Notes: generated from the sequence alone by a model not told the origin. A stretch of DNA of 64,000 bases from Spirodela intermedia (GCA_902729315.2 LR746266.1:2862759-2926758), one strand, 5' to 3'; positions 49,757 through 62,538 are shown, counted from the first letter of the stretch. Made by a program: numbers and translations.

Positions 49757-49943
49757 ACACACACAAGCTCAGTTTTTTATTCCAGGGGATGATCATCATG
49801 AAGCAGCATGCATTAAACTGGAGAGAGAGAGAGAATAGAGAGAGAATAGAGAGAGAGAGAGAGAGAGAGAGAGATCACACGCACACAAGTTCACTTTCTT
49901 ATTCTAGGGGATTATCATCCAGAAGCAGTATGCATAAAACTGG
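49694..49943. repeat. Paired (GA)n-GATCACAC minisatellite, unit 2 copies
   Basis: Two units of about 70 bp (49753-49821 and 49873-49943) match those at 35333-35488, each preceded by a GA tract. The run begins with GGACAGAATAATCTC, a 15-mer also found at 36837-36851 in the 5' flank of the second esterase, again next to a GA tract. Confidence 0.85.
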
Positions 49944-50086
49944 AATAGAGACAGAGACTCTCTGATTGAACTCCTCCCCCCGAGCAAGCGAGCCAATTGT
50001 CTGCTCTCAGAGGGGAAAGGAAGAAGAAGAATGAGAAGAAGAAGGAGACGGCAATCTACCAGGCGGCAAAGGAGGGAGGTGAGGTT

Positions 50087-53000
50087 CTAGCCGGTGACGG
50101 CAGCATTGAGGGCACTGTGGACGTCGATGCCAATCTGAGCCTCCGCCTTCTCAACGTCGGTGGAGGCGGAAGAGAGCCTCTGGTTGAACTCGGCAAGGCC
50201 CTTCTGGACCAGTGCGGGGTCGATCTGGTCAACGGGGATGGCCTCCACTGCCACGATGTCTGTCACCGAGTTTGCGTGGACGAAGGCGAAGCCACTGCTC
50301 ACGAAGTACTTGGCCACCTCACTGCCGTCGTGAACCGAGAGCACCCCAGGCTTCAGCTCTGCGATCGTTGGCACGTGGCCCGGGAGCACACCCATCTGCC
50401 CCGTCGTCGCTGGCACAATCACCATGTCCACCTGCCCGAAGAAGAACAACAGGAAGAGGAAGATCAGAAGATCGATCAGTTGGATAGGACCAACCTCAGC
50501 TCTTGCTGCCAGTGGAAAACAGGGAGAGATCAATCACTGGACCATGGATGAACAGGAAATCCTCACAAGCATCCATCCATTTCTTCCACCAGAGAGGGTT
50601 GAGGAGCTGAAAACCAGCCCCTGCAGGAATTTTTTTTTGCCTCTTTTGAGAGCACAGGACGGATTTGATTCCCAGATTTCCACGGGTGCCTGGAACATAT
50701 TAGCAGTGCAATCTCTACAAAAAAACGATGGAAGATTCTTGGGTTTCAATGGAGACTGACAGTGTTCATGATCCCTAATTTCTGAACCTGACGACCCACC
50801 CTCTTCAAATAGCAGTGGGCTGGAGAGTTTTTTCATCTGTTTGATAGTCTTCAATCTACTTGGAAAATGAGCATAAACCCAAGTCTAAAAAGGCTGTGTC
50901 AACCATCAGCACTGGGTCAGGGGTGGGTTTAGGGTTGACCACAGGCAACAGGATCATGGTCAGCCGCAGGTGGTGAGTCCACCTTATATACAAAGTCAAA
51001 TACACAATACAATCCTGTCTGCAAGCAAGCCTGGATTAAATCATGACATGAAACCATAGGGAGTGACTTACGTCTCCCTTTGGAACCTAAATGGTCTTCA
51101 ATGGTGACTGATCCCCAAGAACAGCACTGATTCCCCATGGGATATGCCTTCCAAGCTGCTACTACATGTTTTACATATTCAATGCTGAAACACGTCAACT
51201 GCTCACAACCACAAATGTTTTCAGTCTCATGGTGGATTTGGTGTAGTGAAAATGCATCCATCATCAGGGATATCAGATCCATAAAGAAAGCTAAAACATT
51301 TTTACTGGTGTAAAAGCGTAAAAAAAAAAGAACCAAAACACCATGAGCTGACAGATTGGAAAGACCCGCTTTAATCCGCTAGAGGTAGAAGATGAGGAGG
51401 CATGGGGTGGGTGGATTTCATCTTGTTTCGAGACGAAGATCGAAGGCTGAATGGTGGACAATGGAGGAAGACGAAGTGGAAGAGAAGGTCAATTAGGAAT
51501 GGGAAATAGCAGGCTGAACTGGTACAGGTTCAGATCTGGCTAAAAGAAGCAAGGAAACTCTAGGGTGAAGGCTGATCTACACGAAATATTCAATGCCAGC
51601 TCCTTGTTTCTCACGCAAGATATATATGGTGGTTGGGGAGGCATAAGAAGATATAAGAAGAGAAAGGAACATCAATACAAGAGTGAAGAGAGCGATGGAA
51701 ATTAGAGAGGAAAAGGAAAGAGAGCCCCGTGGACGATGAAACTAGGGCATCACGTCTGGCTGCCTCATCAAAAACTAAGGGGCACGCTCCCAATGCCATT
51801 CATGGGAAAAATATCATGAATTGGAGAATTAATCTTTCAGGAGTGGGTTTAATCTTCTGCATTGGAGAAGTGAACAAAAATGCTGGTACTGAGAACTGAC
51901 CAAGATGCCTGAAAAAAAGAGCAAATAAGATAGGCACTGGATTCGGTGTCTTTTTATCTATGCCTCCTCTTGGAGAATATATTCCATCCCGCAACCTCGC
52001 CTGCCATAAAGATCTCATCAACTTCACACACTGTTTCTTGCAATTGATCGATATCTGAAGGGTTTTCTTGGATCCATGGTCCATCACAGGGCATGGGCAT
52101 ATATATGTAACTGCTTTTATTGTCATTTTGTTTGTAAATTACAAGCTTGACTTGTTGCTTTCTCTAGGAAAATATAATAAGGATGAATAGCTACTTTTAA
52201 ACAAAGATTTTTCTTTGTTCAGTGAGGGAGAAGGTGTGAACAGGCAGACAGCCTCCACCCTAACTGGAATACCCCATGCCATCGAGAACATAAATCTGAT
52301 TAAAGACGAAAACAAGGCTTACGCATAGAAGATACCAATTGATGGACAAACGGAGAAGAGAGGGACAAATAGTGAAGTACCCCCCAGATAATATACTTAC
52401 TTAATGTTTGGTTTATCATCTTTGACTAAATGACTCCTGACATAACCATTTGAGGTCTCATAAGTAGAGGCAAGCATGACGACTATAGGGGAATGGCATC
52501 AAGTATGAATATTTAGGCAGACATAGGCCAAGAAAAATCAGAAATGAGTCAGTATAATGACAAAGAATGATGCCTGAAAGGGGCAAAATTAAGACCATGA
52601 GTGTTCTCATGGGCAGCCTAACGAATAAGTAATCTGGACAGATCAATCAGAATAAAATGAACGCAGTTACAGGGTCAGAAATGGCACAAGCCTGAAATCC
52701 TTTGGTTACATAATAGTGCATGCGGTAAGATGGAGAGAATCCTGTTAGTGATGAGTGGTGCCACAGAAATGGGAGAACCTGGTGTTCCTGCTATCTACAA
52801 CCTGGAAGCATAATGGTGCTGTAAAGTAAATACTTGGCAAGTAAAATGAAGGGTTTTAAGGTGGAAGCTGGCACTCTTTCTCACATACTTCAAAGTGGAG
52901 GAGGATGCTTTCAGGGTGTGAATATAATTTAGTCGACTAATAATCCATTTAGTTCAATAAAGCACATAAGAATAAACAGCCAAGCATTTAATGAAATGAT

Positions 53001-55407
53001 CGTAGCTAATAATGTAACTGAGAAAAAAAGCTCTGGTTATTATCTATTGGGGCTCAACCAGGACCACTACTGCCCACATGCACATAAGATTCTCGTCCTC
53101 AAAAAAGAAAGGAAACCTATATCTCGGTGTTATTAAGACTATGCTGATAGTGGTTCCATGTAAAGCAGATAATTTATCAAATATCATACGATGTCACTGT
53201 CTCTATAACCTGTTCATATAATCTCCTCAAGAATTCTGAGACGTCTAACCCAAGAGATGTCCCCATCCAATAGGCTATTACCATTCGAAGTACAGCAAGT
53301 GCAGAAATCAGGAGAGTGAAATGTAACAGATAATAAATCGCAACTTTCCACATGGATACTCCCACAAAGGAATATGCTTTTTATTGGGTATCATATCCTC
53401 AAGAAGAAGATGTGGCCCAGATAACAACCAAAACCTAAGGCCCTATAATCATGACAGAAAAAGGAAAAAAATCCAACAGACCCAGAAAAGAAATTATGTC
53501 ACGCCCTGGACAATTCAAAAGAGGCATAAAATGATAGATTACTGATAAACTACAGGTTTTCCCACAGATGCTAGTCAACGGAATTATTCTTCGAACGATT
53601 ATTTTTCCTCCTTTAAGTTTAAATCCAGGAACCTTCCCAAGTAAAAGAAAATGCAGTATAGCTGCTGAACTTCTGAACAACGAAAACGCCAGCTCAGCCA
53701 CCCAGACCTCTGGACTAGATTGTGATTTACACAATATCACGAAGTAAAAAATCGTGAAGGAAAAGAAAAGAAGCCTCATTCACACTAAAACGAAAGAACC
53801 TCTCAGAACAGTCCAAAACCAAAGTTTTTATCCAGACGGAAATTCGAAAACAATATCCTTGAAACTCAAGTTATAAAAAAGGATTACGGAAAAAATAACG
53901 AAAAATATTGGGTAAGGGATAGCTTAGAGCCTTGATCTGTTCGAATTCTATAGTCCATCCAATGGAGTTTCATCAAGTAATGCGATCATCCATTCCAAAA
54001 CTATAAATAAGTAGATGCTTTGAAAAATATAAAAAGCATATGGACGATCTTTCTCATGGCAGGTATCTATGCTACTTAGACAACTATCCAAAAGGTTTCA
54101 AAAAAAAAAAATGCACTTATTTTTCACACATGACTATGTTTCTTGGATTCAAATGATTACGTGCCCCAGATGAAAAGTTCCAGCTAAAAGATTATACGCT
54201 ATTTGGCATCACACTGCATATGGTCCTATACACAAGCATAGACAATAGGAGCTTAGAAAATAATGAATAAATGGTTGGGTGGAAGATGAAATGTGGAGAT
54301 TTTAACCGAAAGGGGCCCAACTGTCTGATCCTAGTCACATGAGCAATTGAAATCAATGGGCACCGTCCCACCTTATCAGATCAATGATATGAATAATCCT
54401 TTCATAAACCTCATTGAATGCAATGTAAGAGAACCAGCTCTGGTATTATAATAGGACACTTGGTTCAATAAACCAATCAGTACACCTCAATAGACCTGCT
54501 TGTTTTCAAGTAACCATAACTATTCGTCCTAGCGACTAGTGAGATCAATCCTAAATAAAACTGAATATCAGATTTGACGGTAGATAGAGGCAAAGATCGT
54601 ATGAAGATGTTTACCCCAAACAAGACATACAATGTGGCAACAATTAGGTCTACATTCTCCCATACAGGAAAAAAAAAACTCGGAAATCCTTGTGTAAGAA
54701 ACAAAAAAACCCAAAAGCTACCCAGAAGCAGCTCAAAGTGTGAAGATTGACGAAGAAATGAGACTCCCGTATATAAGAGCACCGACAAGCTTCTCCTTCT
54801 ACCAGTTCTAGATTGTGGCCAATTACATCGACCATCCGTCACCCAGCATCTCTTGTGAAAGAAAACTCCAAAACAGAAATCAAAACAATATTAAAGGCAT
54901 CGTAGGATCCCAAACATTCATTTTCTAGAGGAAAAACAGCTGATGTTTTCAATAGAATGTTGACAGAGGAGCAGCAGACGTAAGCAACGAATTAATTTCG
55001 GTCCTCGATTCTTCCTCACATTAGATCGATGTACATTAGAATCATAAGGAGCGAAAGTAGAGGATCCCAGAGAGGGAGACATTTGTCTAAAAAAGGGGGC
55101 AGAAGGGAGAAGGGAGGAACACGAAGTAGCATACCTCCTTATTCGCCAGCTCCGACTGGTAGGGAAGCACGAAGTTGACGGTGAGCTTGCCGGGGATCGA
55201 CGGCGGCGTCGCCGGCCGGGGCTTCATGAAGGACAGCGGCGTCGTGGGCGGCTCGATGTTGGGGGCCACCTTCTTCCAGGCCTCCACGAAGGTTGCGTCC
55301 TCCGCTGGCGCCGCCGGAAGCCCAGTGGAGAGGGATCGGGCGGGGCCGTTGCCTCCGGGTCCGCCTGACGACCGGAGCATTAGCAGGCGGCGGGCTTGGC
55401 GATACAT
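50087..55407 (-). CDS. ATP synthase subunit delta', mitochondrial
   Basis: Two exons on the minus strand: 55407-55135 and 50431-50087. They join in frame (..ANKE/VDMVIVP..) to 205 residues, about the length of the Arabidopsis protein. The subunit corresponds to bacterial F1 epsilon and mammalian delta; it forms part of the F1 central stalk that transmits rotation to the catalytic head. Residues 1 to about 30 ([16 protein letters not shown], then RSLST) form a typical Arg/Ser-rich mitochondrial targeting peptide. The beta-sandwich domain includes [39 protein letters not shown] and an [15 protein letters not shown] block. A C-terminal alpha-helical pair follows ([18 protein letters not shown] to the end). 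The MYRQ start is preferred; an upstream in-frame ATG (55476) would precede the transit peptide with an acidic stretch and is unlikely. The 4.7-kb intron is unusually long for the window; it contains no recognisable gene or element. Confidence 0.95.
50432..55134 (-). other. 4.7-kb intron of the delta' subunit gene
   Basis: Donor GTATGC at 55134 and acceptor GGGCAG at 50432 (minus strand). No protein-like frame above about 135 codons, no transposon domain and no tandem array were found. The sequence is moderately AT-rich throughout. Confidence 0.75.
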
Positions 55408-55409
55408 CG

Positions 55410-56690
55410 TCGGGGCTTGCGCTGGAAGACCGTCCCTAGGGAAAACCAGAAGGCCCTCCTCTCGATCTTCTTCCACCTCCTACTTTGATCTTCCTCTTCC
55501 TCCTCCCCTCCTTTATGGCGAGCCTGGAACTGGAGAAGGTGCAGCGGCGGCGGGGCTATGGTGGCAGAGGCCGGTGCACGTTTGCTAACTTGCACCGGAC
55601 AGTGGGTGCACGTTAGTGCGGAAGGGCCGGCCTTTTTTCTCGGGTTCAATGGATACCCCATATCGGTTCGATTCGGATGCTTTCGGTCCGCTTTCTTCGT
55701 TGTTTCGCAACAGTCGTTCCGATGAGCAACGTGGATTCCCCAGAAATCCGATTTTTAAGGGAGCCAAGCCAACGTGGCGTTCAAGACCTCTGGCACATTG
55801 GCTACTATGATTACGTAAGCCCTAACGAGTATAATCAATATATGTCACGGGCTAGGTCAGACTTAGGCGTTACAACCGCATCAATAAAGTCAAGAAATTA
55901 TATTTCATAAATCTAGGTTATTTAGTTATACCTCCCCAAAACAATCAACAATTTTTTTTATAAGCACCATTTCCTATCAATTTAACCTTTAATTTCACCA
56001 AAATTATTTCATATTTATTTTTCAATTTATTTTTTCTAATTAATCCTCATAACCATACTCCCCCTCTATCTTCTCTCGTGGAGAAATAGGACCTCAGAAA
56101 ACCCACAAATTCAGTAGTTATATATATATATATTTATTTATGAAGCATTTATACAATGACAAAAATTGATGATATGTAATTAAAACTTTGAGGGTTTTTT
56201 TAGAATATCCAACCACCTTTCCATGAAATAATGCAATTAATGCTCCATTCTATATAATAAATTTAAGATAAATCAGCGAGTGATTAAAAAATAATCCCCA
56301 CATTTAATCGGGAAAATTTACAAAAAAAAAGTTTAGTAATTAATAATATGAAAATATCCTAACACCATCATGTAGATTCATGAAACACCTAAATAAAGCA
56401 AAAAGTCATTAACCTTATGCACTCTTTTATTGCCTATCCAAGGCATCGAGAGAGAGAGAGAGAGAGAGAGAAATAGATTGAAAACCGTAGAGAAATTGAA
56501 ACAATTCTATCTAATTTTGAATGATCCAACTGACAAGATCACGAGAGAAACCCTAGCCACATATTTCACACTGAATCAGATTCCCTAGGCGACTGGGACA
56601 TCAATAGAGCCATCCGCCCAGTTACAAGCTAACAAATGGAGTGCAGAGAGAGAGAGAAGAGCGTGGACCGGGGAGAGAGGTGGGTTCTCG
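55410..56690. other. Intergenic region between GOT1 3' end and delta' 5' end
   Basis: The right end should include the GOT1 3' UTR and the left end the delta' 5' leader and promoter. A purine/CT stretch (55465-55530) reads as leader. The middle is AT-rich with a short AT run near 56120 and a GA tract near 56448-56471. No other gene was seen. Confidence 0.6.
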
Positions 56691-56709
56691 ATATCTTACA
56701 GAGACAGCC

Positions 56710-58932
56710 TTACACTGGGACCCGCTTTCCCCGGTAACGATCCAAGAACTGAAGTCAGAGATGGAAGGGTCAAGGTCAAACATCATAGAGAAATTCATAA
56801 TGGGTTGACTTATCGCAGTAGGTTGACTTACCGCTGTCACAAAGGGTTGCTGAAAGAGCCATCCGAGGACCGGGATCCTCTGGAGGAACACCGCTAGGGT
56901 CGGCCAGAAGCCACTGCCAGACAACCAAATTGCCGCCAGTTAGAGGACTAAAACCTTGAAGAATCAAAGAGCAGATGGAGGTCAACCCTAGTGGGATGTC
57001 TACGTGGTTAAAATATTTTCCGGGCCGGGCTTCATACTTGGCCCGGCATGGAGCCCACTTTCCAGGTTTTTGTGTGGGCACATGTGATTCTACTATAATT
57101 CCCCGGAGAGAGTTTTTTTTTTCGGGCCGGGCTTCATAAGGCACGACATGGAGCCCGTTTTCCGGGTTTCTGTGTGTGAAAAAACATTAGAAGAATTAAT
57201 TAGGAAGCTTGATGAGAGGGAAGAAAGAAGAAGCCGACATACCTAAAGAGAACGATGAAGCCGTACGACTCCAAGATCATTCCAAAAACAGGCCATCCGA
57301 TGAGGACTAGAAAGAAGCCAATGCCAAATGAGATCGTACCCTGATAAGATTAACAAAAAAAATGACCCAAGAGTGAATCATAAGGCGGCCCGTAGAAAAG
57401 GGACAGGAGGGGATTCTGTCCGTGGAAACACAGTTCAACCTTGTAGTTCTTGCGTTTGGTGAAGAACTGTATGGTTGACTTCAATCCGATGGTCAACATC
57501 ACCCCCGACACAAAGAGGATCTGACAAGGATCAGAAAGTCAAACAGCTTTAGGAAGCAAGGCATTTACCAGAAACAGGGATCTCCCATCTTTCCAGTTCA
57601 TAAAAGCTTCACTTACGTTTCCCATGGCGAGGAGACCTTTGTCAAAGAAGAAGATGATTCCCAGAATTGAGAAGAGCGTTCCAAAGCCAGTCAACCCCAG
57701 GCCAATCTCTGGATATATCAAAACAGTCAGTTACCATAAGAAAAAGTTACAAGTATACTTGGGTTCCAAAGCCAGTCTGATCATATCACATACTACTGTG
57801 GGATCTGGAGTGGGGGGGTCTTGTATGGGTGTCATTCGTTGCTCTCTGAAGAATCTGCATGTTTAGCCCTAGGCAATGCCCAATTGACATGGGCCTTCTA
57901 GTTTGGGAAATAAATCAATAATTCTCATTCAAAAACATAGGGCTTGTCGACAACATGATTTGAGAACCAATAAATGAAGCAATTGGCTATTTTTTCATGC
58001 TCATTCTCCCTTTTTGACAGTCATCCTGGGCATAAGGGCGTGCTTGTGAACCACTGTTGCCAACATTGCTTGGTTCGGTGTTCATGAAGCCGCATTCAGG
58101 GCTTGGTACATGCAGCGGCTATCAATATGCTTTTGCAAAAAGTGAATTCTTATCCCTAGAATCCTTTGATGGTTACAAGGAATACTCCTAACACAAGAAG
58201 GAATACAGAAGCATCTGTTCTTGGCATCTCTGACTTACGAGCAGTATTTGTTTGAGTAAGCTTGTTGACCTGACTCCAGAGGTGTCTAGCCAACACATTA
58301 TAGAGAGTCCTGTTGGTAGATGAAACGACATTTCATTCTCTGCTTTCCACCGGTCAAAGTTCAAGCCAAAACATCAAAAGCCATTTGCAATCAAAACGAG
58401 GTCAACGTTCAGATTTTTCCTGAAAATTAGCTCTCCTCACCCCACGTATCTGGTTTTTCTTTGTTCCTTGTTTCCTAGACAAGGAAACCTTCCTTAAGTA
58501 ATGTTCAGCCTTTTTCTCAGCTGTCTTCCATACTATAAATGATGAATGAGAATAATATGCAAAAATCAAAGAAATTGAATCTTCTGTAACCTCCTCCACC
58601 CTTTCAAAAAGTTCCCGCTCAAATCTCTATATGAACTCGTAAAAATGCCATAATCTAAGTGCCCAGTATTTATGTATGAGAAAAAAAAATTAGGAGGCCA
58701 ATTACCAACAATCTTGATCCGCTTAGCAGTTCTGAAAAATCCCCACAACTAAATTTTATTGTAAAATAAAACGATCAATTTTTACCTAAATTGAACACTT
58801 CAAAATTTTGTGAAAACGTCAAATTTTTTACTAGGTTAGCTTCTTCCGTGTACAGCGTGTGTATTCAGGAGGGGTCTTTCTGTGTTTTTTAGTAGCTTCT
58901 GAAGCAGCTGCAGTAGACAGAAAGCTGGCCCA

Positions 58933-58989
<57 letters not shown>

Positions 58990-60441
58990 GAGAGAAAATG
59001 AGAAGAAAAGGGGAGGGCAGAGAGTAAGGAAGGGGAAAGCCAAAGCCAAGTGGCATGCAGAGAGACAGAGAGAGAGAGGGGATAAAGGGACTCCAGTTGG
59101 ACATCAGGGATAGTGATAGTCTCACCTGCAGAAGGTCACCTCTTTGACTCATTTCCCTACTTTTGTTCTAATTTTCAGGGAGTCTTCACTCCAATATCTT
59201 TATGGGAATCTAGGGAAACCAAAAGCTGTCAACCAATTTTATGACCACTGATTCATGTTGGTCGGACATTAATTCGGAAAACTATCATTCTGAGTTTCCC
59301 TATAATTCTAGCATAAAATGACAGTAATTTAGATAAATCCATTTATGGAAAGCCTTAACATAACTCGAGCTGTCACTTGCTTCACCCTATGCAACATGTC
59401 TTTGGTATCTCAATGATTTTATATTTTGAATGTCTCCACGCATGCATTTTATCTTGTAATCCCCAACATATTAACTCAAGCATAACAACAGATGTTCACA
59501 CCCAAACGTCACACAACTTCCCCCCTTTCCCCACTTTTCCAGCCCTACAGATACATTTCCCCAATTAACCACAAACAGAGATGGGCTACGGCTGATGGCC
59601 AACAAAGTGGAAAAGGGGCGGAAAAAAGGAGAAGTAGGATCCAAAAGAATGACGAGAAACAGTGGTAATGTCCAGGCTATATTATTCATTTTCCCTAATT
59701 CTTCTTTTTCAAAGTTTTTTGCTAGCGTTCTTCTCTCTTCCATGAAAGTTGGGATTGGTGATGGGAACCCCACGCTCATCTCCCCCATCTCTTCTTAGTC
59801 TCCTCCTTTTCTATCTTTTAAGGTTACTCTGACTGTGATAGCAAACAAAAAATCTCCTATAACCCCAAAACCTTTAGTCCTCCCAAAAAATAACAAATGT
59901 ATCCGACCGATATGATCTACATGGTTATGAAATTTCTGAATTGAATTCTGAACTCCAAGATTGGTCCGATTTTCTTTATTCCCCATCCTCCCTCCTCCTT
60001 CTACCAACCCGCCCATCACTTCAGAAACCAGCTCAACACACATTTCTTTCATCATAAGTTTTCAATGATCTTGACTTTATTTACTGGAGTGGGGATATCA
60101 AGGATAACCTCGAGGACTTTTGAACCCCATAGGGCACGAAATCAGTAAACGGGTCCTCACTATTCAGCTCCACATTGCCTTTAACAAACAGTCTCCTCTT
60201 CTAAAGCCACAAAATTTGAGACTGACTTTCCAAGAACGTTGCTATTTAAATAACTTGAACATTCTAAAGTTACACAGAATATAGATAATTCCTGATAAAT
60301 CATTCTTTTCGAGTCCAACAATCAGTTTATAGTAACCATTTGATAAATAGAAGGTCATGTGGAAAAGCGTCGCCATTATTTATCAAATAGTAATAAGCAA
60401 GAACACTTACTTTTCCGGTCATTCATCTCAAAGGAGACCAT
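56710..60441 (-). CDS. GOT1: Vesicle transport protein GOT1 (Golgi transport 1)
   Basis: Six coding exons, minus strand: 60441-60411, 57708-57617, 57520-57440, 57340-57243, 56913-56832 and 56748-56710. They join to 140 residues, the family's usual length. GOT1 is a small four-helix membrane protein of ER/Golgi membranes needed for vesicle traffic to the Golgi. It begins MVSFEMNDRKKIGLGLTGFG and contains four hydrophobic segments: about 12-32 (FGTLFSILGIIFF), 41-55, 70-87 (SFGIGFFLVLIGWPVFG) and 95-115 (FWPTLAVFL). FWPTLAVFLQRIPVLGW is diagnostic. The C-terminus, FLDRYRGKRVPV, matches family members. The start is fixed by the conserved MVSFEMND. A short noncoding exon probably lies further upstream (61133 to about 61490): it ends at a good donor, and a TACTGACAG acceptor precedes the ATG by 10 bases. 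Intron 1 contains an AT microsatellite. Confidence 0.95.
58935..58984. repeat. (AT)n microsatellite, about 25 units, in GOT1 intron 1
   Basis: A pure AT run giving Ile-Tyr repeat frames on both strands. It is next to a short CTGCAG-containing stretch and a GA tract at 59058-59079. Confidence 0.96.
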
Positions 60442-60451
60442 CGTGCCAGTT

Positions 60452-61490
60452 CAGCTGTCAGTATAGAAGCCAACTATTAGCAAAGAAGACTTGGAACCGT
60501 GGGAGACCAACAATATGAAAAATACTTATATACGAATGCCAGGATACAACAGCTTGACACATTTTTCTCGCAGAAATCTAGATCAAAATGGCCAAGGGCC
60601 GGGCCCCCTTCATTGACAATGCGTGGATCACCGATACATTCCATGCTATGAGCAAAACATAGAAAACAGTTACATAACGACTCCGCGAAATTGATCAAGT
60701 CTCGCCGACGGATCAAATCAATATTGATTTAAATTTTCTAATTGAGATCTACGATCGGTGAAAAAGAAAATTTATACGAAAAGGGCGTCAACGGGCAGGG
60801 TTTCGTGATCCAGGCAAACGGCCACCTAATATTCAGGCGCTGATAGCATTATAGAGTGGACTTCCCCGATCATCATCAAGCAAGAAAAATAAGATCCACC
60901 AGTAAAAACAACATTCATGAAAGGAGGAGTGGAATTGAATCGGAGACTTGAAGGGAGCAGGAAAACCGACATGAAACAGACAGTACGAGGCTCCCTTCCG
61001 ACTCCGAATGGAATCCAACTGTCCACTGAAAACAACCAGAGCACGGAGAGATATCAGGAGACAGATCTCCGCGGAATCATGGATCGGATCAGATTCAGGC
61101 GAGCCGGGAACAACGCGGAGTTGAAAAAACTTACATAGGGCAAGCGGAGTTTCCACGAAAGGTCCGAGGCGGCGAGCTGCAACTGCTCCTCCCCGAAGCA
61201 ACAGACGCTGCAAGTCAGATCCAAAGATCCCCCTCCGCCGGCAATTGACGGCGGCGGCGGCGGAGGTGGGGGAGTTCTCTGCGCCTGCCGTGCGCGGGAG
61301 AGCTTGAAGAAGCGGGGGGAAGGTGGGGGACGGGAACGGCCAGGAAGAAGGCCGTTTCCTCCGTCCTTGCTAACGTACGCCGTCCGGCGAGTCGCGAGTC
61401 GATATCCGACCCGGACCCTATCCCGGACCCGACCCTGGACCCGACCGTGGACCCGACCCTGAATCCGCCCGGGATTCTATTGGACGCCAC
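60452..61490 (-). other. GOT1 5' UTR exon and UTR intron (predicted)
   Basis: A GT donor (CCCTAT/GTAAGT, minus strand, intron starting at 61132) and an AG acceptor (TATACTGACAG, near 60452) would remove about 680 bp and bring a GC-rich leader directly to the GOT1 ATG. The GC-rich exon lies at 61133 to about 61450. It cannot be part of the coding region because the conserved MVSFEMND fixes the start. Confidence 0.6.
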
Positions 61491-61499
61491 CGACGGGGC

Positions 61500-62242
61500 T
61501 TTGCAAGGTTTGGGGCTAGCGAAAATGTTGAGATTAGTAATACAGCCATTGGTTTGAAATTTTATTTTATTTTATTTAAAATTGGTAAAAAATATTATAA
61601 ATATAATATATCATAATTATGACGTCATATTATAGTATTTTATCATAATTTTTATTCTGAAACTGTATGCCCGTACTCTTTTCTCTGGGCCAGGGACCCA
61701 CATATTGACTCAGTCTTAAGAAAAGGCCCAAGCTTCAGGTATTTATGTGAGGGAGCGCGCGCGCGCGCGCGAGAGAGAGAGAGTATTAGCCCTCGTGGGG
61801 GCCCAGCACAGTGGGACACACTCTAAAGCCCATCATCTGGGCTTTTTCTTCAGGGCCGGGCCGAGTTGGGGCCGAGGAAGTTTCAGGCCAGCTCTGATCG
61901 GGGCCGTTGGTTATCTGACACGTGGGTCCCTTGGTTGTTTTATTTGTTGAAAATCTGTTTGACCGGCCCAGATGAGCCCACGGGCTGAACCGTTGAACTC
62001 GGGCCTTCCCTATGGCAGCCCGCCAGCCCGCCAGCCCGCCAGCCCGCCGACCCGCCATTTTTAGTCCAACTTGCTGCTCTGCTAAACCCATGGGACGATG
62101 ACCGGAGGATCGGTGGACCCATTGTGGAGGATCAATGGACCAGCTACGGACGGTCAGGATGATTGATGGGGACAACGGAGACCGTTAATAATCCGCCGCC
62201 GAACTCGAAGTTCTGAACCACCCTGCACCCGTCTCTCTCTTT

Positions 62243-62297
<55 letters not shown>

Positions 62298-62340
62298 GCT
62301 CTCGCTCTCGCTCTCTCTCTCTCTCGGTTCTGGTAGGGGA
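61500..62340. promoter_or_regulatory. Bidirectional promoter region between GOT1 and the terminal gene
   Basis: Site II-type motifs occur at 61686-61691 (TGGGCC), 61725-61730 (GGCCCA), 61800-61805 (GGCCCA) and 61965-61970 (GGCCCA). A (GC)8 run at 61755-61770 next to a GA tract is a potential Z-DNA former. Four copies of an 8-base AGCCCGCC unit lie at about 62018-62050. A long CT tract (62231-62325) precedes the plus-strand gene. The two genes diverge, and site II motifs are a known feature of growth-linked plant promoters. Confidence 0.55.
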
Positions 62341-62358
62341 GTAGCTGGAGGGGAGGGG

Positions 62359-62538
62359 ATGGGGGAGGAGGGAGGGGAGCCGCTGGACGGGGACTACTCC
62401 GAGCTGAAGGACCTGAGAATAAGCCTTGACAGGCGCGTAGTTAACGGAGGGGGAGACGGCGGCGGCGCCGGCTTCTGCCTCTGTTTCTGGATGTACCTCA
62501 AGAGCCCGATCAGTCCCTCTACTGTGGTTCTCCGGCAG
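62359..62538 (+). CDS. First exon of a plant protein, partial (gene leaves the window)
   Basis: An ATG in good context (GGGGATGGGGG) after a CT-rich leader opens a 60-codon exon. It starts MGEEGGEPLDGDYSELKDL, then an ISLDRRVV block, a Gly-rich spacer and GFCLCFWMYLKSPISPSTVV. It ends CTCCGGCAG/GTCTTT, a plausible but weak donor, in phase 0. The CFWMYL block resembles the first strand of a concanavalin A-like/LamG fold region seen in conserved plant proteins; this is a low-confidence family guess, and the function is unknown. Later exons were not found with certainty up to the window end, so the downstream intron is long or the gene continues beyond it. Confidence 0.6.

Noticed and set aside
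60833-61213. 126-codon minus frame in the GOT1 leader region
   Set aside because: It reads through the predicted 5'UTR donor and has no similarity; the GOT1 start is fixed by MVSFEMND.
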